Positions 1-11,215 of a stretch of 34,087 nucleotides of DNA are shown piece after piece. A program made the position numbers and the translations under genes. The stretch's first letter is position 1, and the number at the start of each line of letters is the position of its first letter. The notes under the pieces are model-generated. The model did not search any database and was not told the origin of the DNA. It saw nothing but the letters and a program-made list of their open reading frames with translations. Source of the DNA: Byssothecium circinans (Eukaryota; Ascomycota; Dothideomycetes; Pleosporales; Massarinaceae); NCBI GenBank assembly GCA_010015675.1, contig ML977045.1:129149-163235 (forward strand), given 5' to 3'.

Positions 1-722
1 AGCTGCCTGCAAAGGCTCCTCGTGGCAGAGCTGGCAAGGGTAATAGCGCCTAAGGTAGGCTAGGTATTAGTCTTAGTATTAGCTACATGTTAACTGTGTC
101 TAGCTTTAGGTCCTTATAAGAAAGGCTAGAAGAAGCTTCCTACCAATACTGGCACAAACCTATATAAGGGTCGCAAGAAGAAGGGAGGGTCGCCGCCGCC
201 AACACGGAAGCCAATAAGCTACGCCATGCAGAAGGAGCGTGCTCCCATCTACAAAGGCCCTAGCAAGGGAGGCCCTCACATTAGGCGTCGTAAGCCTGGC
301 AGTAAGTTTTTGACCTATATTACTGCAGCTAGACTAATACTGGTATTAGCCTTTACTTTAGCAGAGATCCGTTTCTACTAGAAGACTCTAGGTGACTTGA
401 TTCCAGTAGCGCCATTTAGGAGATTAGTTCGCGAGGTGCTGTAGAATAATTAAGAGAGAAATAGTAACCCTGTGTCCCATTTCCAGTCTAGGGCTTTAGA
501 CGCCTTACAGGCTGCTGCTAAGGCCTTCCTAGTGGACATCTTATAAGGTATTAGTCTAATTCATATGGTATTAGCCTCTACTAATAATAGTGCCTAGCTA
601 TAAACCTTAGTGCTATCCATGGGAAGCACGTCACTATTCAAGCTAAGGACGTTAAGCATGTCATTAGTGTTGGCAAGATTCTTGCTCCATATAGCAAGAT
701 TCTGCAGGACTTGCCCGCCTAA
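1..722 (+). pseudogene. RIP-killed CenH3/CENP-A-like histone, left copy (5'-truncated by window edge)
   Basis: This is a broken gene for a histone H3-fold protein. Phase-consistent exons are about 1-54, 104-301, 350-547 and 598-722, with introns of 48-50 nt. Exon 3 reads TFTLAEIRFY, stop, KTLGDLIPVAPFRRLVREV, which matches the H3 alpha-N/alpha-1 region. It continues with FQSRALDALQAAAKAFLVDI (alpha-2). Exon 4 reads NLSAIHGKHVTIQAKDV (loop 2/alpha-3) and ends at TAA 720-722. In-frame stops sit where CAG or CAA is expected (YQK, LQNNQE), as RIP predicts. The LIPxAPF segment, the longer loop 1 and a long basic tail of its own favour the centromeric variant over canonical H3; this is inference from family knowledge. 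The ancestral protein would have been about 199 residues. An inverted partner copy lies at 2042-2788. Confidence 0.8.
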
Positions 723-1021
723 TGCTGTATCTCACTATGCTACCTATCTCCTACATGTCAAGCTCAAGGGTATTAGGCGGTATGAGGCATGACTACTAGC
801 GTTAAATGGATATTATCTGTAAAGTATAGCTTTCTATACTACTTAATTTGAGGAGTTATAATGGACTGGAACACGGAAGGTTTCTAGCATACTAGCTAGG
901 ATAGGTAGCTCAACTATCTGAATGAAAAAGCTTTATTGCGTAACTACTCTTCTTCTCTACCCCAAGTGATAAATCGCTCCGCAAATTCTAATTCCCGTTT
1001 ACGAAAATTGGAAGGATCTTA

Positions 1022-1742
1022 TACTAGATATTAGAAAAGGTAAAGATAGATAAGTAGTAGGAGTATAAGATAATATAGTATAAGGCGTAGCTAAGATTAG
1101 CTATAGTAGAGGTAGATAAGTTCTAGTAGAGAATATATAACAAAGGTAAAAGTTATAGCTATTAATAGTACTAGGTTAGTTAGAAGTATTATATAATAAC
1201 GAAGGATGTCTATAATTAATATTAATAGCTAAATATAGTAGTACTACTAGTAAGAGCTACTACTAAGGTAGAGATAGAGATTTAGATAATTTAAGAGCAT
1301 AAATATAAGGGGGAGCTTAGTAGAGAGTAGTAGGAGTACGCTATATAGCTAAAAAAATAGTATAAGTAGTAAATATAGGGTAAATACTTTAGTAATATAA
1401 TAGCTATTATAATAAAGGTAATACTATTTAAAAAAAGATATAATATAGTAGTATAATGAAAAGGAATATAAGAGTAATAAAGATAAGAATAAAGTAAGAA
1501 TAGAAAGATTAATATTATATAAATAAATAAAAAAGAATAAAAATATATAAAAAAAGAATATAAGAATATAAAAAGTAAAATAAAAGGAAAGAAAAAAAAA
1601 GGTTAAAAAGAACTAAAGTATAAAAGATAAGAGAAAAAGGTAAAAAAATAATAAAAGAAAAAAAAGAGTAAAAGGTATTAACTTAGAAAAAAGATAGTAG
1701 TTAGAGCAAAGTAAAAAAAAGAATAAGAAAAGAATAAGCTAG
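1022..1742. other. Purine-rich, C-depleted spacer between inverted arms
   Basis: The + strand is dominated by A and G. From about 1440 to 1735 C is almost absent while G stays common. Both strands are full of stops and no protein family was recognised. A Lys/Glu/Gln-rich coding stretch whose C residues were lost by RIP would look like this, but that is inference. It may be a separate element inserted between the arms, or the remains of what was flanked by the inverted duplication. Confidence 0.5.
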
Positions 1743-2041
1743 TAAGATCCTTCCAATTTTCGTAAACGGGAATTAGAATTCACGGAGCAATTTATCACTT
1801 AAGGTAGAGAAGAAGAGTAGTTACGCAATAAAGCTTTTTTATTTAGATAGTTAAGCTACCTATCCTAGCTAGTATGCTAGAAACCTTCCGTGTTCTAGTC
1901 TATCATAACTCCTTAAATTAAGTAGTATAGAAAGCTATACTTTATAGATAATATCTATTTAACGCTAGTAGTCATGCCTTATACCGCCTAATACCTTTAA
2001 GCTTAACATGTAGGAGATAGGTAGCATAGTAAGATACAGCA

Positions 2042-2788
2042 TTAAGCAGGCAAGTCCTGTAGAATCTTGCTATATAGAGCAAGAATCTTGCTAACACTAA
2101 TAACATGCTTAACGTCTTTAGCTTAAATAGTAACGCGCTTCCTATAGATAGTACTAAGGTTTATAGCTAGGCACTATTATTAGCAGAGGCTAATACCATA
2201 CAAATTAAACTAATACCTTGCAAGATATCTACTAGGAAGGCTTTAGTAGTAGCCTGTAAAGCGTCTAAAGCCCTAGACTAAAAATAAGACATAGGGTTAC
2301 TATTTCTCTCTTAATTATTCTACAGCACCTCGCGAACTAATCTCTTAAATAGCGCTACTAGAATTAAGTCACCTAGAGTCTTTTAGTAGAAACAGATCTC
2401 TGCTAAAGTAAAGGCTAATACTAGTATTAGTCTAGCTATAGTAATATAGGTTAAAAACTTACTACTAGGCTTACAACGCCTAATATAAGGGCCTCTCTTG
2501 CTAGGGCCTTTATAGATAGGAGCACGCTCCTTCTGCATAGCGTAGCTTATTAGCTTCCGTGTTAGTAGCGGCGATTCTTTTTTCTTCTTACAACCCTTAT
2601 ATAGGTTCGTGCTAGTATTAGTAGGAAGCTTCTTCTAGCCTTTCTTACGAGGACCTAAAGCTAGACATAATTAACATGTAGCTAATACTAAGACTAATAC
2701 CTAGCCTACCTTAGATGCTATGACCTTTGCTAGCTCTGCCACGAGAAGCCTTTGCAGGTAGCTTGCCTTAATTCTTCTTAGCAGCCAT
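2042..2788 (-). pseudogene. RIP-killed CenH3/CENP-A-like histone, right copy (full length, inverted)
   Basis: This is the second copy of the same histone-fold gene, on the opposite strand and complete at its 5' end. The ATG is at 2788-2786 and begins MAAKKN, then a stop where Q is expected, then GKLPAKA. The stop codon lies at 2044-2042. It keeps the exon/intron layout of the left copy but is more damaged: in exon 3, CGT has become TGT, CCA has become CTA twice in the LIPVAPF stretch, and AGG has become AAG. It supplies the N-terminus missing from the left copy. It cannot encode a full protein as it stands. Its neighbour upstream (2789-3584) is AT-rich with no gene recognised. Confidence 0.78.
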
Positions 2789-3584
2789 GATGGTATATTG
2801 TAAGGTGTATAAAAAAAAATAAGGTAGACGTAAACTAACTACTTTTTAGTTAGAAAATAGACAGAAAACTAATAACGTTAATAGTAAAAGTAAAAGTAAG
2901 AAATAGGAATAGTAATAGTACGCAAAAAAGTTAAAATTAGTAGGTAATAAAAAGGGAAATTGTAAGGGAGTATATATATAGAAAAGCTAATACTAAGCTT
3001 AATACTTTAGTTGTAGCTATACTATAGCTATAAAGCTTTGCGACTACAAAGACAGCAAAATCGCAAAGATTAAGAGTTGTTAAAGTGCGGGGTGGTAAGT
3101 AAGCACGAGAAGTAAAAAAGCAACGTAAAAGTAGCTAGTAAGAGTAAGTAGTAAAGGTAAGTAGTAAAGGTAAAAGCGCAAAAAGAAGTAAAATAAAAAA
3201 GAAAACATTACGTTAGCAAGAAAACTATGTATAAAGATAAGAAACAGCTTCTAAAGAGAGACTAATACCTAACCTAATACTATAATTTTAGTATGTACTT
3301 ATGCAGCTAACTAAGCTACACACGCTCATGCTAGAATTATGTCGTAAAGTGTTGGGCGCATTTAACACATACGATAAGCTAGTAATAATTTCCCGTAATT
3401 ACTGCCTAGCCCTACTTTTAATTTCGTGTAACTATAAATAAACTTATTGCTAAAAATTTACTACTTAATACTACTTCTTATATACTCTTTATACAACGTT
3501 TACGTACTATACGCAACTTTGCTCTATTACTAAATAACGCCTCATACCTACCTAATACATCCTGCTAAGCCCTCTCGCTGCAAT
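2789..3584. other. AT-rich RIP-degraded stretch, no gene recognised
   Basis: This is the sequence upstream of the right histone copy. Dense TA-rich sequence with stops in all frames. It may hold the old promoter of that gene, but no defined element could be recognised. Confidence 0.5.
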
Positions 3585-5350
3585 AGCAGACCGGAAGAAG
3601 GTGAAGACTGCTAATGCATACTCATCAAATGTAAGCACCATTAAAAATAACAAACTTTGCGCAAGTAAGCAGGGCGAAGACTTCATAATTTAAAAGAGAA
3701 AAAATGCTAATAATAAGGTATAACAACTCCTCTATACCTAAATAATTATATACTAACTTAGTAAAGGCGTGCTCTACTTTTTAGATAAAAAAGTTCTTGC
3801 TACGTATTTAGCACCTGCTTGATAGCGCTATAGATAAAAATAAGCGTAAGCAACTTAAAAATATGCTTTAAATTTAAAGTCGCAATGCAGCGCTTAAGGC
3901 TAGATATAAGAAGAGTATTAGTCTAGTATTAGGTATAACTAATAATACACAAAGAAAGTTAGAATCTGCTCTAGATACAGCTAGCTATGGCACGTACTAG
4001 AAAGCTAGAATCTAACTACAAAACTATAAGATTAGTCTTTAAGCTTTAAGAAAAGGTCTAGGCACTAGAAGATAAGTTTATGCTACCTTAGTATATTATT
4101 AACGCTGCCTCGTCTACTATTAATAAGAGTGCAGAGAGTAGCAAGTTAAGCAAAAAAAGCAAATCTAACGCAGGTAAAGCGGATAAAAAGACGACGGACA
4201 TTAAAGAGAAAAAAGAAAAATTTGATATAACAGTGCCTAACTTAAGCAATAAAGAGAGGGAAGAATAGACAGAGCTTAGCTACTAGCTACAGGTAAAGAG
4301 ATACTAGAATAGAAAGCTTAACATTGTAGTAGAAAAGTTAAGGATTCTCTATTGTTAAGGGCTAAAAGAATTTATTCTACGCATGCCGCAAGGCATGTTT
4401 ATTGTAAGTGCAACGTAACTAACTTAATACTATAGCTAATACCAAGCAGCGCTATATCTAGTAGCTTAACCTAACACTTAATAACTAAGTCGCTCTTCTA
4501 GTAGCTAGAAAGAAGCTAGTGCGTTTAAGATAAGTAAGTAAAGTATTAGACCTAGTATTAGTCTAAAACTAACTATTAATAGGCTAGTGCTACTTAAAAG
4601 GTATTTAAGAAGACTAAATTAAAGCTGCCTATGCGATAGGGTTAAGTAAGTGTAGTATTAGTTAGGGTATTAAGCATAAGCTAACTATAATAGATTATTG
4701 CTATAAGGTTAGTACTATAGAAGTTAGAAGTGCCTTATAGATACCTAATTAGCGTTAATACTAAGTTAAAGATGCCTGTTCTACTATTCCTTATGCTATT
4801 CCTTTAACAATAACGCGTGCTACTCTCTCTAATCTACTAAGCACAGCATGATAAGGATTATACAGACTCTACTATCTAACTCTTTTACGATAGTAAAGCA
4901 TGCAAGCTTTCTAGTACGTATAATCTATGCACTATTAAAGACTATAGCGCACATTTCCCTAAGGTATAAGGCGAGAATATAGGATATACTATAGACCTAC
5001 TTAACTATATTATTGTAGAACTTCCTACAGAGAATACTTCCCAAGGCGAACCAATAGAAAGTGTGCAAATAGAAGAAAATGTAATAAAAGGTATTAAGCT
5101 AAAAGTTCCCTATTAAGGCTATAATAATGGTGTAAAGATGCCTAACATTACGAAATTTATAAAGCTTAAAAGGCTAGGCGATAAGGGTAACGTTAATTTA
5201 AGTCTATATTTAGTAGATAGTACAGACATAAAGACTATATACTCTAAAGATTAAGATATAGTTACGGAGTATTAAGCTATAGTATTAGGCGCTCTATCTA
5301 TCTAGATAGATTAAGGAAACTTTCATAGAAATGCTTGTATTATAGGAAAC
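3585..5350 (+). pseudogene. RIP-degraded coding region, unrecognised family
   Basis: The + strand keeps long stretches of plausible protein once TAG/TAA stops are treated as former Gln codons. One starts near 3594 with ADRKKVKTANAYSSNVSTIK. Another (about 4900-5300) includes TIDLLNYIIVELPTENTS and KMPNITKFIKLKRLGDKG. The frame changes between segments, probably at introns. Composition is Lys/Gln/Leu-rich. I do not recognise the family. It runs tail to tail with the Helitron helicase gene on the other strand, so it may be a Helitron passenger or a separate older element. The borders are approximate and more than one gene may be present. Confidence 0.4.
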
Positions 5351-5399
5351 TACCCTCGCAAAACCTCTTAATAACAGTAGTATTAGTCTAGATATTAGA

Positions 5400-8300
5400 C
5401 CTAGAAAATAGTCTACTACACTATAACGTAATAACGCGCCCTACGCCTTATATCCCGCTCTCGTATCTTTGATACTTTGCTTCTTTTTTGCTTTAACTGC
5501 TAATAGGAAAACATATCCTTAAACATTAAACTATTAATAGTCTTAACCCTTAAAAGCGCAACGTACATTAAGCTAGGGCAGTAATCTTGCTTCTTACTAA
5601 CCATAATTATAGCCTTATCTATACTTAAACCCTAGGATTTATAAACTGTAATAGCCTAGGCAAGTGTAATAAAGAATTAAATACGCACATGTATACTCTA
5701 ATTAATAGTAAATTCCTAAACAAAAAGAAACATTAGAATAACCTTTGTACTATCTAGAAGGCTGTAAAGACATAGCCTATTATACTTATCTATAGCAACT
5801 AATACCGCCTTTAGTGTAGCCTTGCAACAATCTTAGGTATTAAGCTACTAAAGGATATTATCAATAACCCCTATAGCTTTATTAACCAAACTACGCTCTG
5901 TCTAGATATTGTTAAGTAGCATAACCTAGGCACTAATAAATATAGGGAGCTAGTTATAGAGATTCCCCGTATCCTTAGTAGACACTTTCTCTTAATCTTG
6001 ACTATTATATGTAGCCTGTAAAATAAGGATAGGCTAGCTAGAGTCTTAGAGGTAGTTATAATTAATAGCAGCTACCTCTATCCTCTTTGCGCATATACGT
6101 AAGGTAGAATTAAAGGAGTTCTGTTCTACCTTACTAAGCTTAACGCTGTAGTGTTTTATAAAGAGAAGCTAGTTATAGACATTAGGCTTCTCCTTACGAA
6201 TACGTGTAAGAGCATTACGGAAGGAAGCCTGTTTAGAACCCTACTAGCGCATAACTACATCTAGAATAATAGTTCTAGTAAATAGTTTATATAGCGCCGC
6301 ACTAGCTGTATCTAAAGAGCTGTGGCTCTTTGTAGTATCAAACATAGGCCTTCTTGCGACAAGGGGTAACTAGTAAAAATCACTAGCTAGAATAATATTT
6401 AAACTGCTAAAAGGATAGCTAGCCTATGCTAGAAAGATCTTACGGCACTTTATATCTAACCACGCTAGTGTTGTTAGCCCTACTATAGACTTCTTATTTA
6501 TAATAAGGTAATAAACATTAGTAAATAGCGCTTAGGTTTAAGCTAACGTTGCTAGAGCAAAAAGTAGAAGTACACTACTAGAAGGTTGAATTAGTATGCG
6601 ACAGGTAGAGTAGATAGTCTTTCTTAAAATAAGAAAAGCAGCTACTCTAGTTAGTACACACCGTATAATAGGTAATTTCTTTCTTAAAGCCCTCGCAATA
6701 CTATCTATAGTAAAGGTTATAACTTTAATAGCATACGTCTTTCTAGTACTACTCTAGCCGTTAAGGTTAAAAAGAAGCTACTCTAGCCTATTCCTATCTA
6801 GGTAGGCTTAATAATAATTAACGATAAGATTGAATAGTAGCCGCTGTTTAGACTAGAAGGTATTAGGCAAGATATTAAGTTTAGTAACGTAATTAACTAG
6901 ATAAGCTATCTTTATCTCCTTCTAATATTGACGTGCATTAAGGCCGTAATTATTCTTATACTTAGGTACGTTCTAATCCTTCTCTAGATTAACTAGCTAA
7001 CTACCTAGGTTATCTTTATTAATAATAATACTATCAGCACTAGGGAGACGACTAGCAAGCTTATTCTACAATGACTTATCCGCTAAATCTACGTCTTCTT
7101 AATTTAGATTTTCTTCCTCGTTTTTAGGTAACACCTCTTTAAAGCTATTAGGTAAAGGGTGATTGCATACTAATAGGTAGTTCTAATAAGCTTGCAAGAA
7201 TAACTAGTACTTCTAGCTAGCAAAGGTCCTTACATCTAATACCTATCAAAATAGATGATGTAGCATAAGCTTAATGCGAAAGAAGTCTTCTCTATCTAAC
7301 TTAGGAGAGTATAGAGGGTAAAACTTCAAAATCTTAGGCCTAGCCTAGAGCCTAACTTAATTCTTTATATAGTTGTAATAAAGAAGGTAGTCTAAATAGG
7401 ATACGGCTTTAAGTAACAAAGGCCTCTTCTTGTATTTTACTAGCATAGAATAGCCCTTAGTAAACTAAGGTGTATTTTCTTTAAACACTTTATTATTAAC
7501 TTAACGATTAGCTTAAAAGACGTACGTTTTAGGCTAAACCTCCTTATAACGAAGGTTAACGTTAAGAATAGTACAACTACAATCCGTAAAAGGCAGATTA
7601 AAGAGGATGTAGTAAACTTCCTAAGCGCTATAGTCCCTCTAGCCCGCTAATTTATTTATTAACTTTGCTATAAACTTGAACATAGCATTCTTAGACTAGA
7701 TATAAGGCAGTATCTTAGTAGCTATATCCTTAAACAACGTCGTCTACTGCTCTGCCTTGCTAACATATAGACTAATATATTAAACAACACCTGTAGTACT
7801 AGTATAAGGCTGTATATTAGTATTAACCTACTAGCCTAATACTAGAGTTTAATAGTACGCGTTTAGAAATAGATGATTCCATTAAGCGTAGAGATAGTAA
7901 AAAAACTTTCTAACTAATTTAGCAAAGTAGAGATTAGCTATACGTAGCTAAGGAGCCTTAAAGCAACAGACTACCTTACCCGTCTTCTTGTTTTTCCTTT
8001 GGCAGTAACTAAGATGACATACATGCATGTAGCACTTAGTCAAGATAGTAGCAAGTTCGTGAAAGTTAAAAACTATCTAATCAAATGCAAGAGATAAGGG
8101 GGAGCTATATGAATGCTCTAGAGTAGCCTTGTGTGGGTCAGGATAAACAGCGCTAATGTAATAGCCCTAATACTTTGCTAATTATCGCTTCTTAAGCTTA
8201 GTAGCATTCTAAGCTAAATACTAATTAGGATAAAGTGCATCCTTATAGTAGTATAAGCTATAGTTATAAGTACTACTATAGCCCTGCTACTCGTAATAAT

Positions 8301-10260
8301 GCTAGAAGTTAACAAGGTTAAACTTAAGTGTTATAACATGCTTTTTAAATAGTTTAAATCGACGGTAGAACTAGTAAGCAACAATGTGTAGGTTATCGCA
8401 TACGAAATCCTGTGCTAGCCTTACTTAACGTGCATTAGTTATAGTCTATTACTTAGCAAAGGCTTCCTCTCCTATAAATCTTATAAGATTAGCTTAATAG
8501 TAATCCGTAGCAAAGTATGTAACAAATAGATAAGGACATTGCAGCTAACAAACTTATTAATAAAAGTTAGATGTTAATAATAAAGGTATTAGCTAGGTAT
8601 TAGGCAGACTACACGTATTATAGCCTTTAAGTTTGTACCCTTTACTTTCCAATACGTATAAGAACCTTAAATAGAGGTAGAGAACTATACTATAGCGTTA
8701 ATTAAACTCTACTCACTATTAGCGCTGTTAAACTAAGCTTAAATATCCTTAGCTATTATAGAAGCGCCGTCTAGTGTCTTCCTTACAAAGAAACCCACCT
8801 TTGCAGTAGTTTGCCTGCGGAAAAGCGTATTAAAGGTAGCAAAATAGAAACGTAAGTAACGAGCAAAACGTCTATCCTTATAGCTTATCATGTGCCAAAC
8901 ATAGTCTGCATATGCAACCTCTTGCATCCTTAGTTGTATATAGTCACTAATTCTATTTAGATACAAGATAAGAAATGCAAGACTAAGGATCTTTTTCTAA
9001 TTGCTATATTTAGAAATAGGTGTCCTTCGTACTAAGCCTATAGTAAAGTAGGAAGGTTTTAATTAAATTTAATAACGCAAAGTTTTAAATTTGCTAATAT
9101 TAGGAACAATATTAGGAACTACGGTCGTGTCGGCTCTATTATCGTCATTATTGTCCTTATCAAAAATCCAGCTACCATCGTAGTAGGAATCTGCGCTAGT
9201 ATTAGGCTTAGTATTAGGTAGTAACCTATCTAGTGTATAGGCGGTCGTAGCAAGTATAAACGGTAAGAGTAAATAGTCTAGCGTATAAGATAGCAATACT
9301 AGCTTTTGCGTATTAAGATAATTCTTTAGCCTAATATCTATATCCCTATGCTAAAGCATAGTAAATTGATTATCTATATACCTATTAATAGAGATTTCTT
9401 AAATAGCCTTATTATTAATAACAATATTACTGTATTTAAAGTAATGTGCTTTTAACTATTACAGCTAACATAACACTATAGTGCACCTTACTTTCTAACT
9501 CTTTTTAAATTAACGTTTAACTAAAGTGTAGTCGTCCTTATCTAAATATAGTAGTTTAAGGATAATAATATTAAGCTTAGATAGAAGGATAGGAAGCCTT
9601 AAAAATACCCTAGCTACATTAACGGCGAAATGACATATATGCCCTCTATACTTATACTGCTACCTATGATGCTAACATATCTACATAAAATAGTAAACCT
9701 AGGTAATAAGCATCTCCTTAACATTAGTAAGAGAAAGGAGGTTAGGCATTACACCTAGATCTATATTATTTGCAGTACTAAATATAGGTACCTAATCTTC
9801 TTTAGCACTATATTTAACGTAATTAGTTAAATAGGTAGCATATTCCCTACGGCAAACGTTTAAGTAAAACTAACGATAGTTGCAAATTGTACACGTCTCT
9901 ACCTCTTCTTTCTTAAGTGCGTTGTAAAACGTAGAGATATACGTTTTATCTTAATTAGATAATGCAAGATTAGAAAGATAGGAACTGTCGTCCTAAATTC
10001 GTAATAGGGGCTCTTTTAAAGGGAAGTCGTATATATTTTTTTCTACTTTTATAAGTATCTCTTTATCTACACTATTATTAAACTTATCAACTACATATTT
10101 TTAAGACTTAGCTGCTGCTATACTATTATCTAACTTGTTAATTACATGTTTTTTAGACTTAGCTGCTATGTAAGTTGTACGACTAATACTAGGACTAATA
10201 CTAGAGCAAGTATCGCGTAATTGCACTAAAGATAGAGAGGTATTCTATAAAATACCCTTT
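5400..10260 (-). pseudogene. Helitron Rep/Pif1-type helicase, RIP-killed
   Basis: The minus strand encodes a Helitron transposase of about 1600 codons, interrupted by many RIP stops. From the N-terminus: a cysteine-bearing segment reading EVETCTICNY near 9900-9930; a DUF6570-like region with HHRQQYKYRGHICHF once RIP stops are read as Q (about 9620-9690); a Helitron-like N/Rep region (about 8800-7900); then a Pif1-type helicase. The Walker A loop near 6730-6785 reads NLNG, stop, SSTRKTYA, which is an NGQGGTGKT-type loop with Gly codons changed by G-to-A. Walker B near 6370-6420 reads LNIILASDFYQLP. A C-terminal motif at about 5604-5660 reads TVYKS, stop, GLSIDKAI. Helitrons move by rolling-circle replication with a HUH nuclease. 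I could not place the catalytic HUH/Tyr residues or the element's 5' TC and 3' CTRR ends. The copy cannot be active as it stands. Confidence 0.85.
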
Positions 10261-11215
10261 TTTTACTATTGTAAATACTACGGCTGTAATGTAGAATGTA
10301 TCGCGACTATCTATAGTAATAGTTAACTAGAAAGCATTTGTAACGATGATAAAGGTTTAATAGGAGTCGTAGCGCTTAGCGGTGCCAATAAAGGAAGTTA
10401 GAATAGGCAAAGTAATAGCGACGTATTTAAAGACTAAGATAGTAGCCTAATACTAAGACTAATACTAGCCGCACGAAGAAGCTACTACTCAAGTAAAGTC
10501 TCTAGTGCGGTTAGCGCATATAGCGTAGACGTTAGTATAGATTAAAGTTAAACTAGCGTTAGAGTATGGAGAATACTAGATAAAAGACTAGAGTCTAACG
10601 TTAGCATTACATAATACTTTGTAGGGGGTGCAGCTTTATGCTTAAATATATTCGCTCGCTGTTTATAACTTTAAGTAACTATAAGGCAAGCTTAACAGTT
10701 CTTTTTTTATTTATTATTGCGAAATTAATTAACGCTAGGCGTAAGAGGTGCGTTGTAGCAATTATAGTATAAAATATCCATAATAACGTGTAAGAGTACG
10801 TAGATAGAGGGAAGTAGTATTAAGTAATATTGCAAGGTATTAGGCTTATAGTATAGCAAATTTTTTCTTTATAACATAAGGTTTAGTCATGTTGCCGCAT
10901 GTAGTAGCTAGTAGACAAAGTAGCGTAAGCAGCTTTTAGACCTTAAGCCTCTATTTTACTGCCTAATATAGGACACGCGACACGCGTATTAGTCGTGATT
11001 CTAAAGAATATTATTCAAAAAACACTATTTTATCTACGCATACCTATTACAACGAATTAAATATAGGCTGCTATTAGTAGAACTATCAAGGGTATAGTTT
11101 TTAGCATATATAGAAAAATCAGCAATGAAATTCAATAGGTAGAAGTACGTCAAAATGCGATTTTTTGGAAGCCCTCAGGCGCGATTTGGATTGTAGATTT
11201 GCTACGCTCGTTCCT
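10261..11215. other. Stretch between Helitron and hAT remnants, no gene recognised
   Basis: It is mostly RIP-degraded. A Ser-rich + strand frame near 10480-10620 could be an old coding fragment, but no family was recognised. From about 11130 to 11215 the sequence is clearly less AT-rich and contains the near-palindromic pair TTTGC...GCAAA around 11198-11226. This may mark an element boundary. Confidence 0.35.

Larger units (their letters stand above)
1..2763. repeat. Large inverted repeat, two 1021-bp arms around a 721-bp spacer
   Basis: Bases 1-1021 are the imperfect reverse complement of about 1743-2763. The inner junction is clear: the left arm ends with GGAAGGATCTTA and the right arm starts with its complement at 1743. 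The arms contain the two histone genes and about 300 bp of their shared 3' flank, so the genes point toward each other. Arm differences are mostly C/T and G/A, as expected from RIP. The left arm is cut by the window edge, so the repeat may extend further. Confidence 0.85.

Noticed and set aside
610..792. 60-codon + strand open frame as a gene
   Set aside because: It lies in another frame over exon 4 of the histone pseudogene, where the histone frame gives clear homology.
1..2763. Inverted repeat as terminal inverted repeats of a DNA transposon
   Set aside because: The arms contain a whole spliced gene and its 3' flank, far more than usual TIRs, and the 721-bp spacer shows no transposase.
8739..9296. 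Two separate 75-codon minus-strand genes
   Set aside because: They are stop-free pieces of the single RIP-damaged Helitron protein, not independent genes.
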